Under the pieces are notes generated by a model. The model saw nothing but the letters and a program-made list of their open reading frames with translations, was not told the origin of the DNA and ran no database searches. Both the position numbers and the translations under genes were made by a program. From Candidatus Poribacteria bacterium (lineage in GTDB: Bacteria > Poribacteria > WGA-4E > WGA-3G), in assembly GCA_028824575.1 (NCBI GenBank), contig JAPPDN010001023.1:27906-91905 (forward strand): a stretch of 64,000 bases of DNA, written 5' to 3'. This document shows, one piece after another, positions 44,295 to 54,209 of the stretch (its first letter is position 1; every line of letters starts with the position of its first letter).

Positions 44295-44325
44295 GCCTTG
44301 GTTATCGTAGGCTGATAATCAAGGC
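44295..44325 (+). terminator. 12-bp stem hairpin after the 64-aa peptide gene
   Basis: GCCTTGGTTATC and GATAATCAAGGC form a 12-bp stem with one G-T mismatch and a 7-nt loop, 22 bp past the peptide stop codon. There is no following T-tract, so it is either a weak terminator or an RNA-stabilising hairpin. Such a hairpin would allow a precursor peptide to be made in excess over downstream enzymes. Confidence 0.45.
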
Positions 44326-44701
44326 ACAGCGATTCGATATCAACACCCCCAACATTCCGTTCGCATAAAGATAGGGATCAGGTTTTATAGCGACTCCGTT
44401 TTCCCGATATGTCAAACGGCTGACTATTGTTCTACCAGAGGGTTAATATTCCGAATCAGATTTAGACGTTTTGTGAGGTGCGACCTGTCCCAAACCTTAT
44501 CACAGGTTAGGATAGAACACTCTCAAGCGTCAAGGTCATAATTCTATCCGGCATATTCTATAAGAGTATACTACAATTTTAAACGAAAGTCAAATTTTTA
44601 AAGCAACACTCCGTTCTCATACCCAAAGGCGGGCTGCATCCCCACGCGAAAGTGCGGAGATTTCTCCGGTAAATTTGAAAAAAATATATTGAGGAAGACC
44701 C

Positions 44702-46411
44702 ATGCTTAAATGTCCAGCAACACCCCATCGTCTCCACAAATTCAGACACAAAGATAGGTTATATTTAGCGGATCTGAATCTGTTTCGGTTAATTGAAGTC
44801 AATCAAATTGCTTGGGATGCTGTGGAATTGTCCGTGACGCTGAAAACACCTGAGTTAATAGATCAGTTAAGCAAAATCTATCCGAAGCCATCCGTCATTG
44901 AAACTTTAGAAGCCTTGGGGGATCTTCAAAATAACGATCATATCTTTTATGCCGATTCACAGCAACATGCACCCACAGAAATTAGAGATCGGTTGAAAAT
45001 TTATGTGCCCCAAAGCAAAGAGGCATGGTTTAAAGATCCGGAATCACTTTGCGCCGGAACGAATATCGCTTTATATCAAACAATGCAAAGTCTCTCGAAG
45101 TTCGCTGATGTTTACATATCGGGAGAATCAGAAGAAGAAATCATTCCTGGCGTTCGCACAATAAAACTTTCGAGGGAGGAACTACAAGAATCACCGAGAA
45201 GATTCAATCAAAGCCTGAATGAATTGAAAGTGAACGGCATCTTGGCTTATCAAACCTGTGGCACTTATGACCTTTTACCCTTGCTCCGGGGCGTTAATGT
45301 GCCGATCGTTATCCAAAACCATGGTCCCCGAGGACATGCGGGTTTAGCGATTAATACCACACTGCTACATCACGCCTTAATGCGTCCGTTTGATGCCATT
45401 ACGGCACCTTCAGAGTCCGTCGCCAAATTCTACGCAAAATTCGTCGGGGATACCCACCATTTTCACAGCAATCCCAATGGTGTAGATGCTCAGACCTTCA
45501 GACCCATGGATAAATCCGAGGCAAAAGCGCAACTCGCTGAACTGATGCAAGATAATCGGATTCAAGAGCAATTCACCGTCGGATTTCTCTCGCGATTCCA
45601 ACCCGAAAAGGGGGGGCATGTCTTTGTCCAATTGGCTGAAAAGCATCCGGACCTACTTTTTCTGGTAGGTGGGTCGTATTTACTCCGTCCATCCGCCCAG
45701 CAATTACCCGATAACCTCATCTATGTCGGCTTTTTACCTCGGAAACAGTTACCAATGCTCTACAACGCTTTTGATGTCTACTGTTTTCCGACAATGGCGG
45801 GAGAAGAGACGTTTGGACTCACACTCTTGGAAGCCATGGCGTGCGGGGTCCCCCCCGTGGTTCCGAGGTTTGATGGATTGCCTGAAGTTGTTGGAGAGGC
45901 AGGTGTCATTGTCGATGCCGAAGAGTTAGCAGAAGATATGGCAGGTTTCGCAGCTACTGTTTCCGCGGAGTCCCTATCTAAGGGCGTTCAGGAATTGATT
46001 GCGGATGAATTTCGCCTCGAAATCGGACAGAAGGCACGCACTCGCGCCCTGACGCTCACATGGGATAACAACGCCAAACGTCTCGTTCAACTTTTCCAAG
46101 AATTAAATCAAATCAAACAGAACCAGCGGAACGCACCAGACTTATCTGTGGGTTTCGTTAACCATTATGATGCGTTTCAAAATCAAGTGGAGAGTCAAGC
46201 ACTCCTGCTCAATTTAACACCGTTGTTGGAGGCACCCTTACAGAAAAAGAGTGGATATGTTCAAACAATGGAAGAAGGATTGGCACTCACTTTGCTAAAA
46301 CGGCATACCCCCAAACAGGTGGAAGCCGTTCTATCGCACGTGTTAGACGATGCATCCAACGCCCCTAAAATTGTTCAAAGGGTTCTGAACTTCCTGAATG
46401 TGTTGGCGTAG
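44702..46411 (+). CDS. GT4 glycosyltransferase with PqqD-like N-terminal domain, 1
   Basis: The 569-aa protein has three parts. Residues 1-80 (HRLHKFRHKDRLYLADLNLF, IEVNQIAWDAVEL, then a helical PKPSVIETLEALGDL) resemble the PqqD-like winged-helix domains that recognise RiPP leaders. Residues about 90-465 are a GT-B glycosyltransferase (VGFLSRFQPEKGGHVF, LPMLYNAFDVYCFPT) with an intact EX7E, E-T-F-G-L-T-L-L-E. Residues about 480-569 form a helical domain with MEEGLALTLLKRHTPKQVEA, shared with the next protein. GAGGAAG precedes the ATG. It follows the 64-aa peptide, so peptide glycosylation is the inference; a small-molecule glycan role is the alternative. Confidence 0.75.
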   Translation: MLKCPATPHRLHKFRHKDRLYLADLNLFRLIEVNQIAWDAVELSVTLKTPELIDQLSKIYPKPSVIETLEALGDLQNNDHIFYADSQQHAPTEIRDRLKIYVPQSKEAWFKDPESLCAGTNIALYQTMQSLSKFADVYISGESEEEIIPGVRTIKLSREELQESPRRFNQSLNELKVNGILAYQTCGTYDLLPLLRGVNVPIVIQNHGPRGHAGLAINTTLLHHALMRPFDAITAPSESVAKFYAKFVGDTHHFHSNPNGVDAQTFRPMDKSEAKAQLAELMQDNRIQEQFTVGFLSRFQPEKGGHVFVQLAEKHPDLLFLVGGSYLLRPSAQQLPDNLIYVGFLPRKQLPMLYNAFDVYCFPTMAGEETFGLTLLEAMACGVPPVVPRFDGLPEVVGEAGVIVDAEELAEDMAGFAATVSAESLSKGVQELIADEFRLEIGQKARTRALTLTWDNNAKRLVQLFQELNQIKQNQRNAPDLSVGFVNHYDAFQNQVESQALLLNLTPLLEAPLQKKSGYVQTMEEGLALTLLKRHTPKQVEAVLSHVLDDASNAPKIVQRVLNFLNVLA

Positions 46412-46466
46412 AACGTTTTCACATTTCTGCGGACGGGCGAGCATTTGCAACAGTGGAGGATTTACA

Positions 46467-48131
46467 ATGATTCAATTACCCAAAAGCCTTCAGCCAATTC
46501 ATACATTTGAAGAAGCCGGTGTCTGGTATGTCGCACATCTCCAGAGGGGAGATGTCCTTAAAATTGACCCACTCACAGCCGATATTCTCACTTTATGTAG
46601 CACAACTGATAGCGCAGGGATTGTTAAAAAACTGGCGGACACATACACAGAAGGCGAGATTCTTGAAAGTCTGAAAAATTTGAGTGGCGATATGGAGGAA
46701 TTTCTGTTTGAACCTGAGGACATACCTGCTTTCCGCCGTAAAATAACGCAATCCAGATTAAGGATTTTTATTCCCCACGGCTTCATGAAGTATAGGGAAG
46801 TTCTGGGACCGACAGTGAATGCCGGGATTTATAACCTACTCGTAACGCTTACAAAATATGCCGATGTGTTTGTAGAGGCTGATAACAATCCTACCGTTAT
46901 GGAACAGCGGGAGCAGCTAATGGCACTCGGTATTGAGTTCGTATCCGACCTCTTTGAAGCCAATAAGAATACCCCGGTGCATGCCGCAAATCGTTCTATC
47001 ATTGAAGAGTGTGACGGCATCCTGACCCTTTCCCCACACCCACATGAAGAATTGAATTATTTCCGGCATAACACGATCCCCGTAATTTCGCGCGTCTTTA
47101 GTGACAGAAATTTACGCGCAGCAACAATTAACAAAGTCCTCAGCCACCATTCCCTCCACCGCAGTTTTGATGTGGTTTGTCCAGATACGCCGTGGATATC
47201 AGAAGAGTTAGAGACAGTCACAGGGGCGCATTTCAATGGATTAACCACGATTCCGAGCGGTGTTGATACTGAAGTCTATTCGCCTCAGAATCGTCAGAAG
47301 GCACGCGAAGTCGTCGCTTCCATCGTAGAGGAAGAAAGCATTCTACAAATGCCATGTGTTGGATTCATTAATGGCTTTCAACCCCAAAATAACCTCAGAA
47401 TGATAGAAGAGTTAGCAGTCTTACACAAAGACCTTGCCTTCATCATCCTTGACCCAATTCTCTCGCGTCATCATTCCCAAAAACCCCGGAATGTTTTTTA
47501 CATTGACCTGCAAAGTCCGGAGGATACGCTCGCGCTTTCTTGGATTTATAGCGCGTGTGAGTTTGTCATATTCCCATCCGTCATTGGGACCCCTTTTTCT
47601 ATGGTCCTTGAGGCATTGGCGTGCGGGGTACCCGCACTCGCACTCGCGCCAACACGTTTGTCTGAAGACTTGCGGGGTTGCATAAAATCCGTACCGATCA
47701 CCCGAGAGACAACGACGGGTAAATTCGTTATCCCTACGGCTGCTGTCTCCGAAGAAATAAACGCCCTGCTGCGCGCGCCAAAGCAACGAGCGACCCTATC
47801 ACGGAAAGCACGGGAAATCGCATCCAATTATTCCTGGGATCAAACAGCTCGAGAGATTATACAACTCTTTACTGCCCTCAATGAAAAGAAGATGCAGAAG
47901 GCAGTACCCACCTATCCCGATGTCGCTTTTTCGCCGTATTACAACAAAGCGGAAAATGTCGTAAAAAGTGGTGCCCTACAGTTTGATGGTTTTTTTCAAC
48001 ATCGCGTTGAGGAAGGATTAGCGCAGACACTCTTAGCAGAACACACGCCCGAGGAGGTCGGGGTGGTTTTGCGATACATACTCAAGGATGCAGAGAAAGC
48101 AGACGAAGTCTTATCTACACTGATATCTTAA
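46467..48131 (+). CDS. GT4-like protein with PqqD-like N-terminal domain, 2 (divergent catalytic site)
   Basis: The start at MIQLPKSLQPIHTFEEAG follows GGAGGA. The 554-aa protein has the same three parts as its neighbour: a PqqD-like start (WYVAHLQRGDVLKIDPLTAD, IVKKLADTYTEGEILE), a GT-B body, and the C-terminal VEEGLAQTLLAEHTPEEVGV. The EX7E motif is damaged: the sequence is G-T-P-F-S-M-V-L-E, with Gly where the first catalytic Glu should be. It may be catalytically weak, use another mechanism, or act as a partner of the first protein. The two genes are 55 bp apart. Confidence 0.72.
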   Translation: MIQLPKSLQPIHTFEEAGVWYVAHLQRGDVLKIDPLTADILTLCSTTDSAGIVKKLADTYTEGEILESLKNLSGDMEEFLFEPEDIPAFRRKITQSRLRIFIPHGFMKYREVLGPTVNAGIYNLLVTLTKYADVFVEADNNPTVMEQREQLMALGIEFVSDLFEANKNTPVHAANRSIIEECDGILTLSPHPHEELNYFRHNTIPVISRVFSDRNLRAATINKVLSHHSLHRSFDVVCPDTPWISEELETVTGAHFNGLTTIPSGVDTEVYSPQNRQKAREVVASIVEEESILQMPCVGFINGFQPQNNLRMIEELAVLHKDLAFIILDPILSRHHSQKPRNVFYIDLQSPEDTLALSWIYSACEFVIFPSVIGTPFSMVLEALACGVPALALAPTRLSEDLRGCIKSVPITRETTTGKFVIPTAAVSEEINALLRAPKQRATLSRKAREIASNYSWDQTAREIIQLFTALNEKKMQKAVPTYPDVAFSPYYNKAENVVKSGALQFDGFFQHRVEEGLAQTLLAEHTPEEVGVVLRYILKDAEKADEVLSTLIS

Positions 48132-48213
48132 CGAAGGGAATTTTCAGTGAACAATTTCGCAAGTCAGTACGCCATACACCATTGCGATAAAATTAAAAAG
48201 AGGAAACCAAGAA

Positions 48214-49830
48214 ATGTCGAGACTCAAAATTGAACGACTTTTACGCATTGTTTTTATTTTAATTTTCTGTCTGATGCTGCTTCCATCTTTGGTTAAACGC
48301 CTGCTGCCGGCACCTAAGATTATCCAAACGATACCCGCTTTATCGGAAACCACTAACATCCCAATTGAAACAAAACAGATTCGGATCGTATTTAATCAGC
48401 CGATGACAGAAGAGAAAAACATTCAATATCGAGGTATGCGGATCAAAGGTCAACCGAAATGGGTCGATGAGAAGCGAACAATTTTAGCATTGACATTGAC
48501 AGAACCCCTGGAACCCGAAGCGTTTTATAGTATCGTTTTGAATGGAAGTTTAAATGGAAGATCCCAGAGCGATGACACAATGAAAGGGCAGTGGGGGAAA
48601 CCGCTCCCTGAATATGCCTTGACGTTTATAACCGCGCCCTCCGAGACGATGCAAAAACGGATCGCTGCGTTTCAGTCGGGCACCCTCCATGACACCGATA
48701 CCGACGGATTGGATGATACCCTCGAAGCCGAACTTGGCACCCTTTCTACAACACCTGATACGGATGGAGATGGATTGTCGGATTATGAAGAATATTGCAA
48801 ATACCGAACAGATCCAACCTCAGCCGATAGTGATAGAGATGGAATCTCCGACGCAGATTGGAATGAGAGAAGGGAGTATACCTATAGTCTCAGAGTCGTT
48901 CTTGATATAAAACCGCCATGGAGTCTTGCGTCGATGAACGACCTTTTCCAAGATGCCCGACACCTGGCGCACACGCAGTCTAATTATGAGAAGGTAGAAG
49001 TTATCGTTTATCCGTATGCTTCGCCTATGCTACTTCCGACCCGATATCCTTCTCAAATCGCATCTAAGTCCTTGAAAAAATATATTCAACCCACTTGTGA
49101 TCTGAATTACTCACCAGAAATGCAGAGGGCAATAAAGGAAATACTCTCTAATGAAACGCATACACTTGGGGTTATTGATAGATTGCAGCAGGAAGTCGGT
49201 CAAATGAAATTAACCGTGCCGCTTTACGATCCATTTATTTATACCTATATGAATCACGGAGAATTGATAGTGGACCAAGAATTTTTCGACAGCATGGACA
49301 GAAAAATGACCGAAACAGAGATCGAAGAGGTATTGGCTGTGAATTACTTTGGGGATTCAATGTTCAAGCGAAAGCAGCACGGGGCTTGTATCTCTCGGGC
49401 TCGGATCCTTGCGACAATGTTGAGAGCTGCCGGTATCCCTGCTCGTGTAACCATGGGGGTGCCTCTGATATATTACTACAAAGGAACAGGTGAATGGGAA
49501 CATCTTATTAAAAACCTAAATAATGAAGAAGTCGCAGGGAGTTTCTCTTACGAGCGTCCGTCGGCACCTAATGAAGTTGGCATCGTCGGACACAGTCAGG
49601 TTGAAGTTTATCTTAACAACCATTGGATTCGGTTGGGCTATCAACTCAATGAAGGTCCTATATTTGCTGCGACAGACCTTGTGTTCATCAAGATCATTGA
49701 CGCATCGGACTTCGCTTCAATAGATTTTACAAAAACTTGGGCACCCAGATCCTGGCTTAAAGCGCGTCCTTATCGCACTGTTGCGTTATCAGACCAAGCC
49801 GCGAAATATCAACCACATTCCTCCTATTAA
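48214..49830 (+). CDS. Exported transglutaminase-like protein with Ig-like and thrombospondin-3 calcium repeats
   Basis: The 538-aa protein has an N-terminal signal anchor (about 10-31, LRIVFILIFCLMLLPSLV), then an Ig-like domain of the SbsA/Big_5 kind (about 45-140). Calcium loops DTDTDGLDD, DTDGDGLSD and DSDRDGISD (about 160-213) follow. The transglutaminase-like core has Cys392 (HGACISRARILATMLRAAGI) and His460 (VGHSQVEVYLNNHWIRL). Such enzymes are cysteine proteases or peptide ligases acting outside the cytoplasm. It is third in the plus-strand run after the two glycosyltransferases and could cleave or cross-link the exported peptide. AGAGGAAA precedes the ATG. Confidence 0.75.
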   Translation: MSRLKIERLLRIVFILIFCLMLLPSLVKRLLPAPKIIQTIPALSETTNIPIETKQIRIVFNQPMTEEKNIQYRGMRIKGQPKWVDEKRTILALTLTEPLEPEAFYSIVLNGSLNGRSQSDDTMKGQWGKPLPEYALTFITAPSETMQKRIAAFQSGTLHDTDTDGLDDTLEAELGTLSTTPDTDGDGLSDYEEYCKYRTDPTSADSDRDGISDADWNERREYTYSLRVVLDIKPPWSLASMNDLFQDARHLAHTQSNYEKVEVIVYPYASPMLLPTRYPSQIASKSLKKYIQPTCDLNYSPEMQRAIKEILSNETHTLGVIDRLQQEVGQMKLTVPLYDPFIYTYMNHGELIVDQEFFDSMDRKMTETEIEEVLAVNYFGDSMFKRKQHGACISRARILATMLRAAGIPARVTMGVPLIYYYKGTGEWEHLIKNLNNEEVAGSFSYERPSAPNEVGIVGHSQVEVYLNNHWIRLGYQLNEGPIFAATDLVFIKIIDASDFASIDFTKTWAPRSWLKARPYRTVALSDQAAKYQPHSSY

Positions 49831-49887
49831 GGAGAGAGTGTCTGACCCTACCAAATCAGAATTTTAATGACTCAGGAGGTTTTGGAA

Positions 49888-51132
49888 ATGTTACAAATTA
49901 ACGGACGGTTTAAAACAATCTCGACCCCGGCACTTTTCTTGACGACTTTATTGATGAGCATAGGTTTGACGCTAACGCCCCACGCCGACATCGATCGAGG
50001 CCTCTTTTGTGCAGAGACACTCAGAGACCCGGGCAGTTTAGCGGTGAAACTCCAAGACAGGCGTGCCGCAGTGTCTGTATCCATAGCCAAGCGATTGCCG
50101 ATTAATACACAGCAGTTGTTAGCGGAATACGATGGCCGAAGCAGTCCATCCTCTGAGCTGCAGGAAACACTACTTGCTGATTTGAATCGACTGATTCAAG
50201 TAGAATCTCTCTACGATGCTCAAGTGTTCGCAGATATTCAACTCAGTGAACAGACGCAGGCACTCATTTCGCGAAAACCGCAAAGTAGAGAGGCACTGGT
50301 TCGCCTAAATCGGCACCTCTTAGCGGATGCCTATCCTTATGAATTAGCCTCGCCTTCAGAGAAACAGACACCTCGGCATTCTGAAGGTATTGCGCTATGT
50401 AGAGAAAATTTGCGGCGGATCAAACTCGCTCTTGACAGTTATCGGGCTTCCACAGATACAGACCCGCAATGGCTTTCCGATCTTTCACCACACTATCTCG
50501 AGAAGAACGTGCTGCTCTGCCCCGCAGACGCGACAGCCGGGACACCCGGCGTCCTAACTGATGGCGGTGCCGACCCAACGCATCCTTGCAGTTATCTCTA
50601 TGAGATGCGTCCTGCTCAGAAAACCGATCACGAACTTTTACGAACACTCGAAGGTGAGATGACACCTATCGTTCGGTGTGAACACCATCGTCTCAACCTA
50701 AGCATCAGCGGAAAACTCTATCGTAACGGTCCGCAAAGAGGCATCTATACCAGCAACAAGACAGAAATATCTTTGCTAACTGACTGTAGGAAAGACCTAC
50801 AGATGCAACTCGGAGAAGATTTCCTAAAAACGCAGGAAAGTCGACAGAAACTCAAGAGAGAAGCTGAAAAACTGATTATCAAACAGTTGGTGCCGAAAAT
50901 CATCAGCCACTCAGAGAAAGAGGTTTACTCTCAACTTGAAGCGCAACTCGGAAAAGGTCTTCTGAAAACACCAATAGGGAAGGGTGTCTTCAAACAAGTC
51001 ATAACGCAGGTAAAAGAAAAGCTTAATGAAAAATTACAGTTGCAACTTCAAGCGCAACTCGGAGCGGAATTTTTTGAAACCCAAGAAGGGAAAGACGTAC
51101 TTCAACAATTATCCGTGTTGATGTCCCCTTAA
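49888..51132 (+). CDS. Exported protein with pseudopilin-like segment and C-terminal repeats
   Basis: The start at MLQINGRFKTIST follows AGGAGG at 8 nt; an earlier ATG would lack a site. A signal anchor (ALFLTTLLMSIGLTLTPHA) lies at about 13-31. The middle has CRENLRRIKLALDSYRASTD with LCPADATA, the pattern of poribacterial and planctomycete type II pseudopilin-like proteins (H-X9-DG class). The C-terminus repeats Q-L-x-x-x-L-G-x-x-[FL]-[LF]-x-T-x-x-[SG]-[RK] three times (about 310-414). Its function is unknown; it lies between the transglutaminase and the permease in one orientation. Confidence 0.6.
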   Translation: MLQINGRFKTISTPALFLTTLLMSIGLTLTPHADIDRGLFCAETLRDPGSLAVKLQDRRAAVSVSIAKRLPINTQQLLAEYDGRSSPSSELQETLLADLNRLIQVESLYDAQVFADIQLSEQTQALISRKPQSREALVRLNRHLLADAYPYELASPSEKQTPRHSEGIALCRENLRRIKLALDSYRASTDTDPQWLSDLSPHYLEKNVLLCPADATAGTPGVLTDGGADPTHPCSYLYEMRPAQKTDHELLRTLEGEMTPIVRCEHHRLNLSISGKLYRNGPQRGIYTSNKTEISLLTDCRKDLQMQLGEDFLKTQESRQKLKREAEKLIIKQLVPKIISHSEKEVYSQLEAQLGKGLLKTPIGKGVFKQVITQVKEKLNEKLQLQLQAQLGAEFFETQEGKDVLQQLSVLMSP

Positions 51133-51225
51133 GGTCTTTATCCCTGAATATATTCTAATCTAAGGTTTCCGCTGTTAGGAAAGATGAAGCACTTAAGTGG
51201 ATAAAAAAATGGAGGAGGAATTCCC

Positions 51226-52653
51226 ATGTTAATGACATTAATTCAAAAAGAAATTATGCATCATGTTCTGAGTGTTCGGTTTGTCGCACTCCTATTGATG
51301 TGTGTTTTGCTCATCCCACTGACCCTTTCCATCAATCATCGTAAGTATAGCCAGAACCTGATAGACTATCAGGAATCGGTGAAACGCGCCCGTACAGAAG
51401 CGAAGGAGAATCCACCAGATGCCCAGAACCCAAACACAGAAGTTTCCAAACTTTTTCTCAAACCGACACCGTTGAGCGTCTTCGCAAGCGGCTTAGAGGA
51501 GGCATTGCCTACCTATCTTGGGATGACGCGTAATGGGGTCCGGCAGGGGTCAACGGGACTTGCTCAGGCATCTGTGGCGTATGTGCTTGGTAATCTTGAT
51601 TTTCTATTTATTGTGGGGACGGTTTTCAGTCTGTTGGCACTTCTGTTCACGTTTGATGCCGTTGCTGGAGAGAGAGAAGCTGGGACCCTTCGGGTAAATC
51701 TGTCAAACCCCCTTCCCCGAGATGTCTTTTTGTGGAGCAAGCTGATCGGGGGATACATTGTGTTTGTGGTTCCATTTCTGGTGTCTTTCCTCTTGGGATT
51801 GCTCATACTCGTGGGGCAGAAATTTCCTTTAGGCGAGTTCGAGGTTATTGCACCTGTGTTGGGGCTCCTGCTTATCTCGTTACTTTATATTGCTGTGTTT
51901 TTCGCAATAGGTGTGTTCATCTCAACATACCTGGATAACTCTAAGACGGCACTGATTGTCGCTTTTACGTTTTGGGTATTTGCGGTGCTGGTTGCACCCC
52001 GAGGGGCATTTGTGATTGCTAAACTTGGCGCACCTACGCAAACACAGCAGGCTGTTTACATGAAAAAAACAGCACTTCACAATAACTTGACGCAAGATAA
52101 GCAAAGCAAAATCGATAAAAAAGTGAGTGAAACCTTGGGGACCAATTTAAATTTAAACGCGGAGACGCAAAAAAGGTTGGATGAAATCAGAAAACCGATT
52201 GAAGAGAAATTCCGATTGGAACTTCAGAACCAATCGGCTAAGATTGACAAAGAATACCAGCGCGAAAAGGATCGTCAAGAACAGGTTGGAGAAATGCTCT
52301 CTCGGATCACGCCAACGTCTTCTCTGATGTATGCTGCGATAAACCTAACCCAAACGGGTAAGTTAAAAAGGAACGCTTATTTTCAGACAGGTGAAAAGTA
52401 TTACAGTCAACTTGAGGATTCGTATTTCAGCGAAATTTCCGACGATGTGCTGGCACAGATACTGCGAATAGCAGCTCGGATGGACACTTCTTCCGAATCA
52501 AAAACAGAAGAAATCCTACCGCCCCCAAGCCTGACGGAACCCACTTTTTCTGAAACGTTGCGTCGGTCTACCCTGGATGTGTTCCTGCTCGTTTTCGCTG
52601 CTTTAGCGTTTACAACGATGGCGTTTCTGAGATTCTTCCGTTCTGATATTTAA
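51226..52653 (+). CDS. ABC-2 type permease with large extracytoplasmic loop
   Basis: The 475-aa protein has one N-terminal helix (FVALLLMCVLLIPLTLSI), four to five helices (about 120-265) and a final helix (DVFLLVFAALAFTTMAFL). A long, charged coiled loop (about 270-430) lies between the last two. DAVAGEREAGTLRVNLSNP is the classic ABC-2/DUF3526 motif. No ATPase gene is adjacent; the nearest is at 62.9 kb. GGAGGAGGAA precedes the ATG. It ends the 44-52.7 kb plus-strand run and is the likely exporter. Confidence 0.8.
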   Translation: MLMTLIQKEIMHHVLSVRFVALLLMCVLLIPLTLSINHRKYSQNLIDYQESVKRARTEAKENPPDAQNPNTEVSKLFLKPTPLSVFASGLEEALPTYLGMTRNGVRQGSTGLAQASVAYVLGNLDFLFIVGTVFSLLALLFTFDAVAGEREAGTLRVNLSNPLPRDVFLWSKLIGGYIVFVVPFLVSFLLGLLILVGQKFPLGEFEVIAPVLGLLLISLLYIAVFFAIGVFISTYLDNSKTALIVAFTFWVFAVLVAPRGAFVIAKLGAPTQTQQAVYMKKTALHNNLTQDKQSKIDKKVSETLGTNLNLNAETQKRLDEIRKPIEEKFRLELQNQSAKIDKEYQREKDRQEQVGEMLSRITPTSSLMYAAINLTQTGKLKRNAYFQTGEKYYSQLEDSYFSEISDDVLAQILRIAARMDTSSESKTEEILPPPSLTEPTFSETLRRSTLDVFLLVFAALAFTTMAFLRFFRSDI

Positions 52654-53029
52654 ATCATTGGGCTGGGTCCATCCTTTGAAGGGATTGTGTAAGCAGTCCC
52701 TTCAATACGACTCCTGTTCTGACACGGAGCAACTGCAACACCGTTTTTTTCATTTGTAAAGCACGAGTAAAATTCCCATAGTGACCCCTAAAATTCCCAT
52801 AGTGACCCCTAAAATTCCCATAGTGACCCCCCGTAATTCTTAATAAGTATGTAAACCCCTGATTTTACTGGGTTCGTTGAAAGCGCGTTTCGCGCTATAT
52901 AAGTACTCTTATATTAAAGAAAGAATTATAGAACTCAGCCCCCACCCCTCCTGTGCAGAATAAAGGCGTTTTGGCGGAGGGGCCCATAAATTTTAATTTT
53001 CAACACAAGAAAGAGAAGATTTCGCACCA
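52654..53029. other. Gene-free stretch with iterons and an A+T-rich tract
   Basis: It holds the three 21-bp repeats (separate entry), then an A+T-rich tract from about 52830 to 52930 (TTCTTAATAAGTATG, TATATAAGTACTCTTATATT), then a G/C-rich part. Iterons beside an A+T-rich region near a Rep-like gene are the anatomy of an iteron plasmid origin. I see no gene. Confidence 0.5.
52768..52830. repeat. Three perfect tandem 21-bp repeats (iteron-like)
   Basis: Three exact head-to-tail copies, each TAAA followed by ATTCCCATAGTGACCCC, occupy 52768-52788, 52789-52809 and 52810-52830. The 21-bp period (two helical turns) is typical of replication iterons. They lie 200 bp past the 3' end of the Rep-like gene. 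They have no spacers, so this is not a CRISPR. Confidence 0.75.
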
Positions 53030-53995
53030 TCAGTCTTTCCTTTGCGACAACCGCTGAATTTGGCAATGTAACACAACATAGCGTTCAAAATCGCTGGAGA
53101 TTGATTTCGGCATCACCTGGGCCCTGTGATGGTCACTCACCCGCTTCCACGTTCCGTCGCGTTGCCGTCTTTCGATCTTCATGTAATCTTCGAGCGGGCA
53201 CCGATACTGGAGATTGTTGCTATACCAGTAGGTGTCATCGGTTTTCTGGCATTTCCCGTTGACCCATTCTTCGCGGATCGGTTCAGTTTGTGTCCGTCCT
53301 GGGAGGGGCTTGGGATATAACTGAAAGATCGCGGGTTTCGATTTAGGGCTCAACCGTTCCAGCATCCCTACCTGCGTGAGTTCGGTGAGTATCGAGTGAA
53401 AAGTTGCGAGTTTGATTCGACATCTTTTCGACAGTTCGAGGAGTGTTGCCTGTTCTGTCTGTCCTGCGGTGTCCTCGTGTGCCTTCCAGTTCGATCGAAG
53501 TTTCAACACAATCCAGACGAGGGCGGCTTTCCATGAGATGTCGCCATCAAAACAGCGTTCCAAGGGACCTCCGGGCCCGCGTGGCACTGCGAACGTCAAC
53601 GGCTTCCCATCTTTATTGACAGGAACATCCTGATACGGACAAAGATGATGTCGAATCCGATAGCGTTTTCCCGCAGGGTTGTCAGCGTCGATCGTCTTGA
53701 GCCAGCCTTTATCCTTGAGGCTCGTTAAATTCTTGATGATGTACGGTTTTGACATTCCCGGTCCTAATTTCCCTGATAAATAATTGCCCGACATGGGCCA
53801 GGTTATCCCAGAATCCCATGAGCTGCCGTGGTGGAGACACAGACAAATCATTGCTTGGGCTGTCGTGAGGTTACCCTCTCGGAGTTCCCACAGGACACTA
53901 TATTGACCGCGGGGCACAGGCAGTGTGTCGGTTTCAAACTCATACGGGATCGGGTATTTGCCACCAAGAGGCAGATAAATTTGCTGACTGCTCAT
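53030..53995 (-). CDS. Plasmid replication initiator-like winged-helix protein
   Basis: The 321-aa protein has an N-terminal region with YLPLGGKYPIPYEFETD and helix-turn-helix text (LTTAQAMICLCLHHGSSWDS, SKPYIIKNLTSLKDKGWLKT; about 45-105). A second winged-helix region (ATLLELSKRCRIKLATFHSI, LTELTQVGMLERL; about 185-220) follows. Two winged helices plus neighbouring iterons suggest a Rep-type initiator, but I cannot name the family, and a phage-type transcription regulator is possible. A sigma-70-like promoter lies 360 bp upstream, with a hairpin-rich leader between. It seems intact. Confidence 0.55.
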   Translation of the reverse strand: MSSQQIYLPLGGKYPIPYEFETDTLPVPRGQYSVLWELREGNLTTAQAMICLCLHHGSSWDSGITWPMSGNYLSGKLGPGMSKPYIIKNLTSLKDKGWLKTIDADNPAGKRYRIRHHLCPYQDVPVNKDGKPLTFAVPRGPGGPLERCFDGDISWKAALVWIVLKLRSNWKAHEDTAGQTEQATLLELSKRCRIKLATFHSILTELTQVGMLERLSPKSKPAIFQLYPKPLPGRTQTEPIREEWVNGKCQKTDDTYWYSNNLQYRCPLEDYMKIERRQRDGTWKRVSDHHRAQVMPKSISSDFERYVVLHCQIQRLSQRKD

Positions 53996-54209
53996 AGTAG
54001 AATCTTTCTAAAAAGAGAAAGGCATTGCAGAGCGGGTATCCGGAGAATGCCGGTATATTTGATAGGCATCTAAAAATCTATATGGAGATGCAGTGCTATG
54101 CAGATACAAAGCGCGTGCATAGCACTCTCTGAAGTAAAAGACATAATATTCAAAAGTGGTATCGCTTCGGTGTTTCGCTCCGCCACTGGCAGCAAAACGT
54201 TTCCGATCT

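Noticed and set aside
52768..52830. CRISPR array
   Set aside because: The three 21-bp copies are directly adjacent with no spacers and there are no cas genes.
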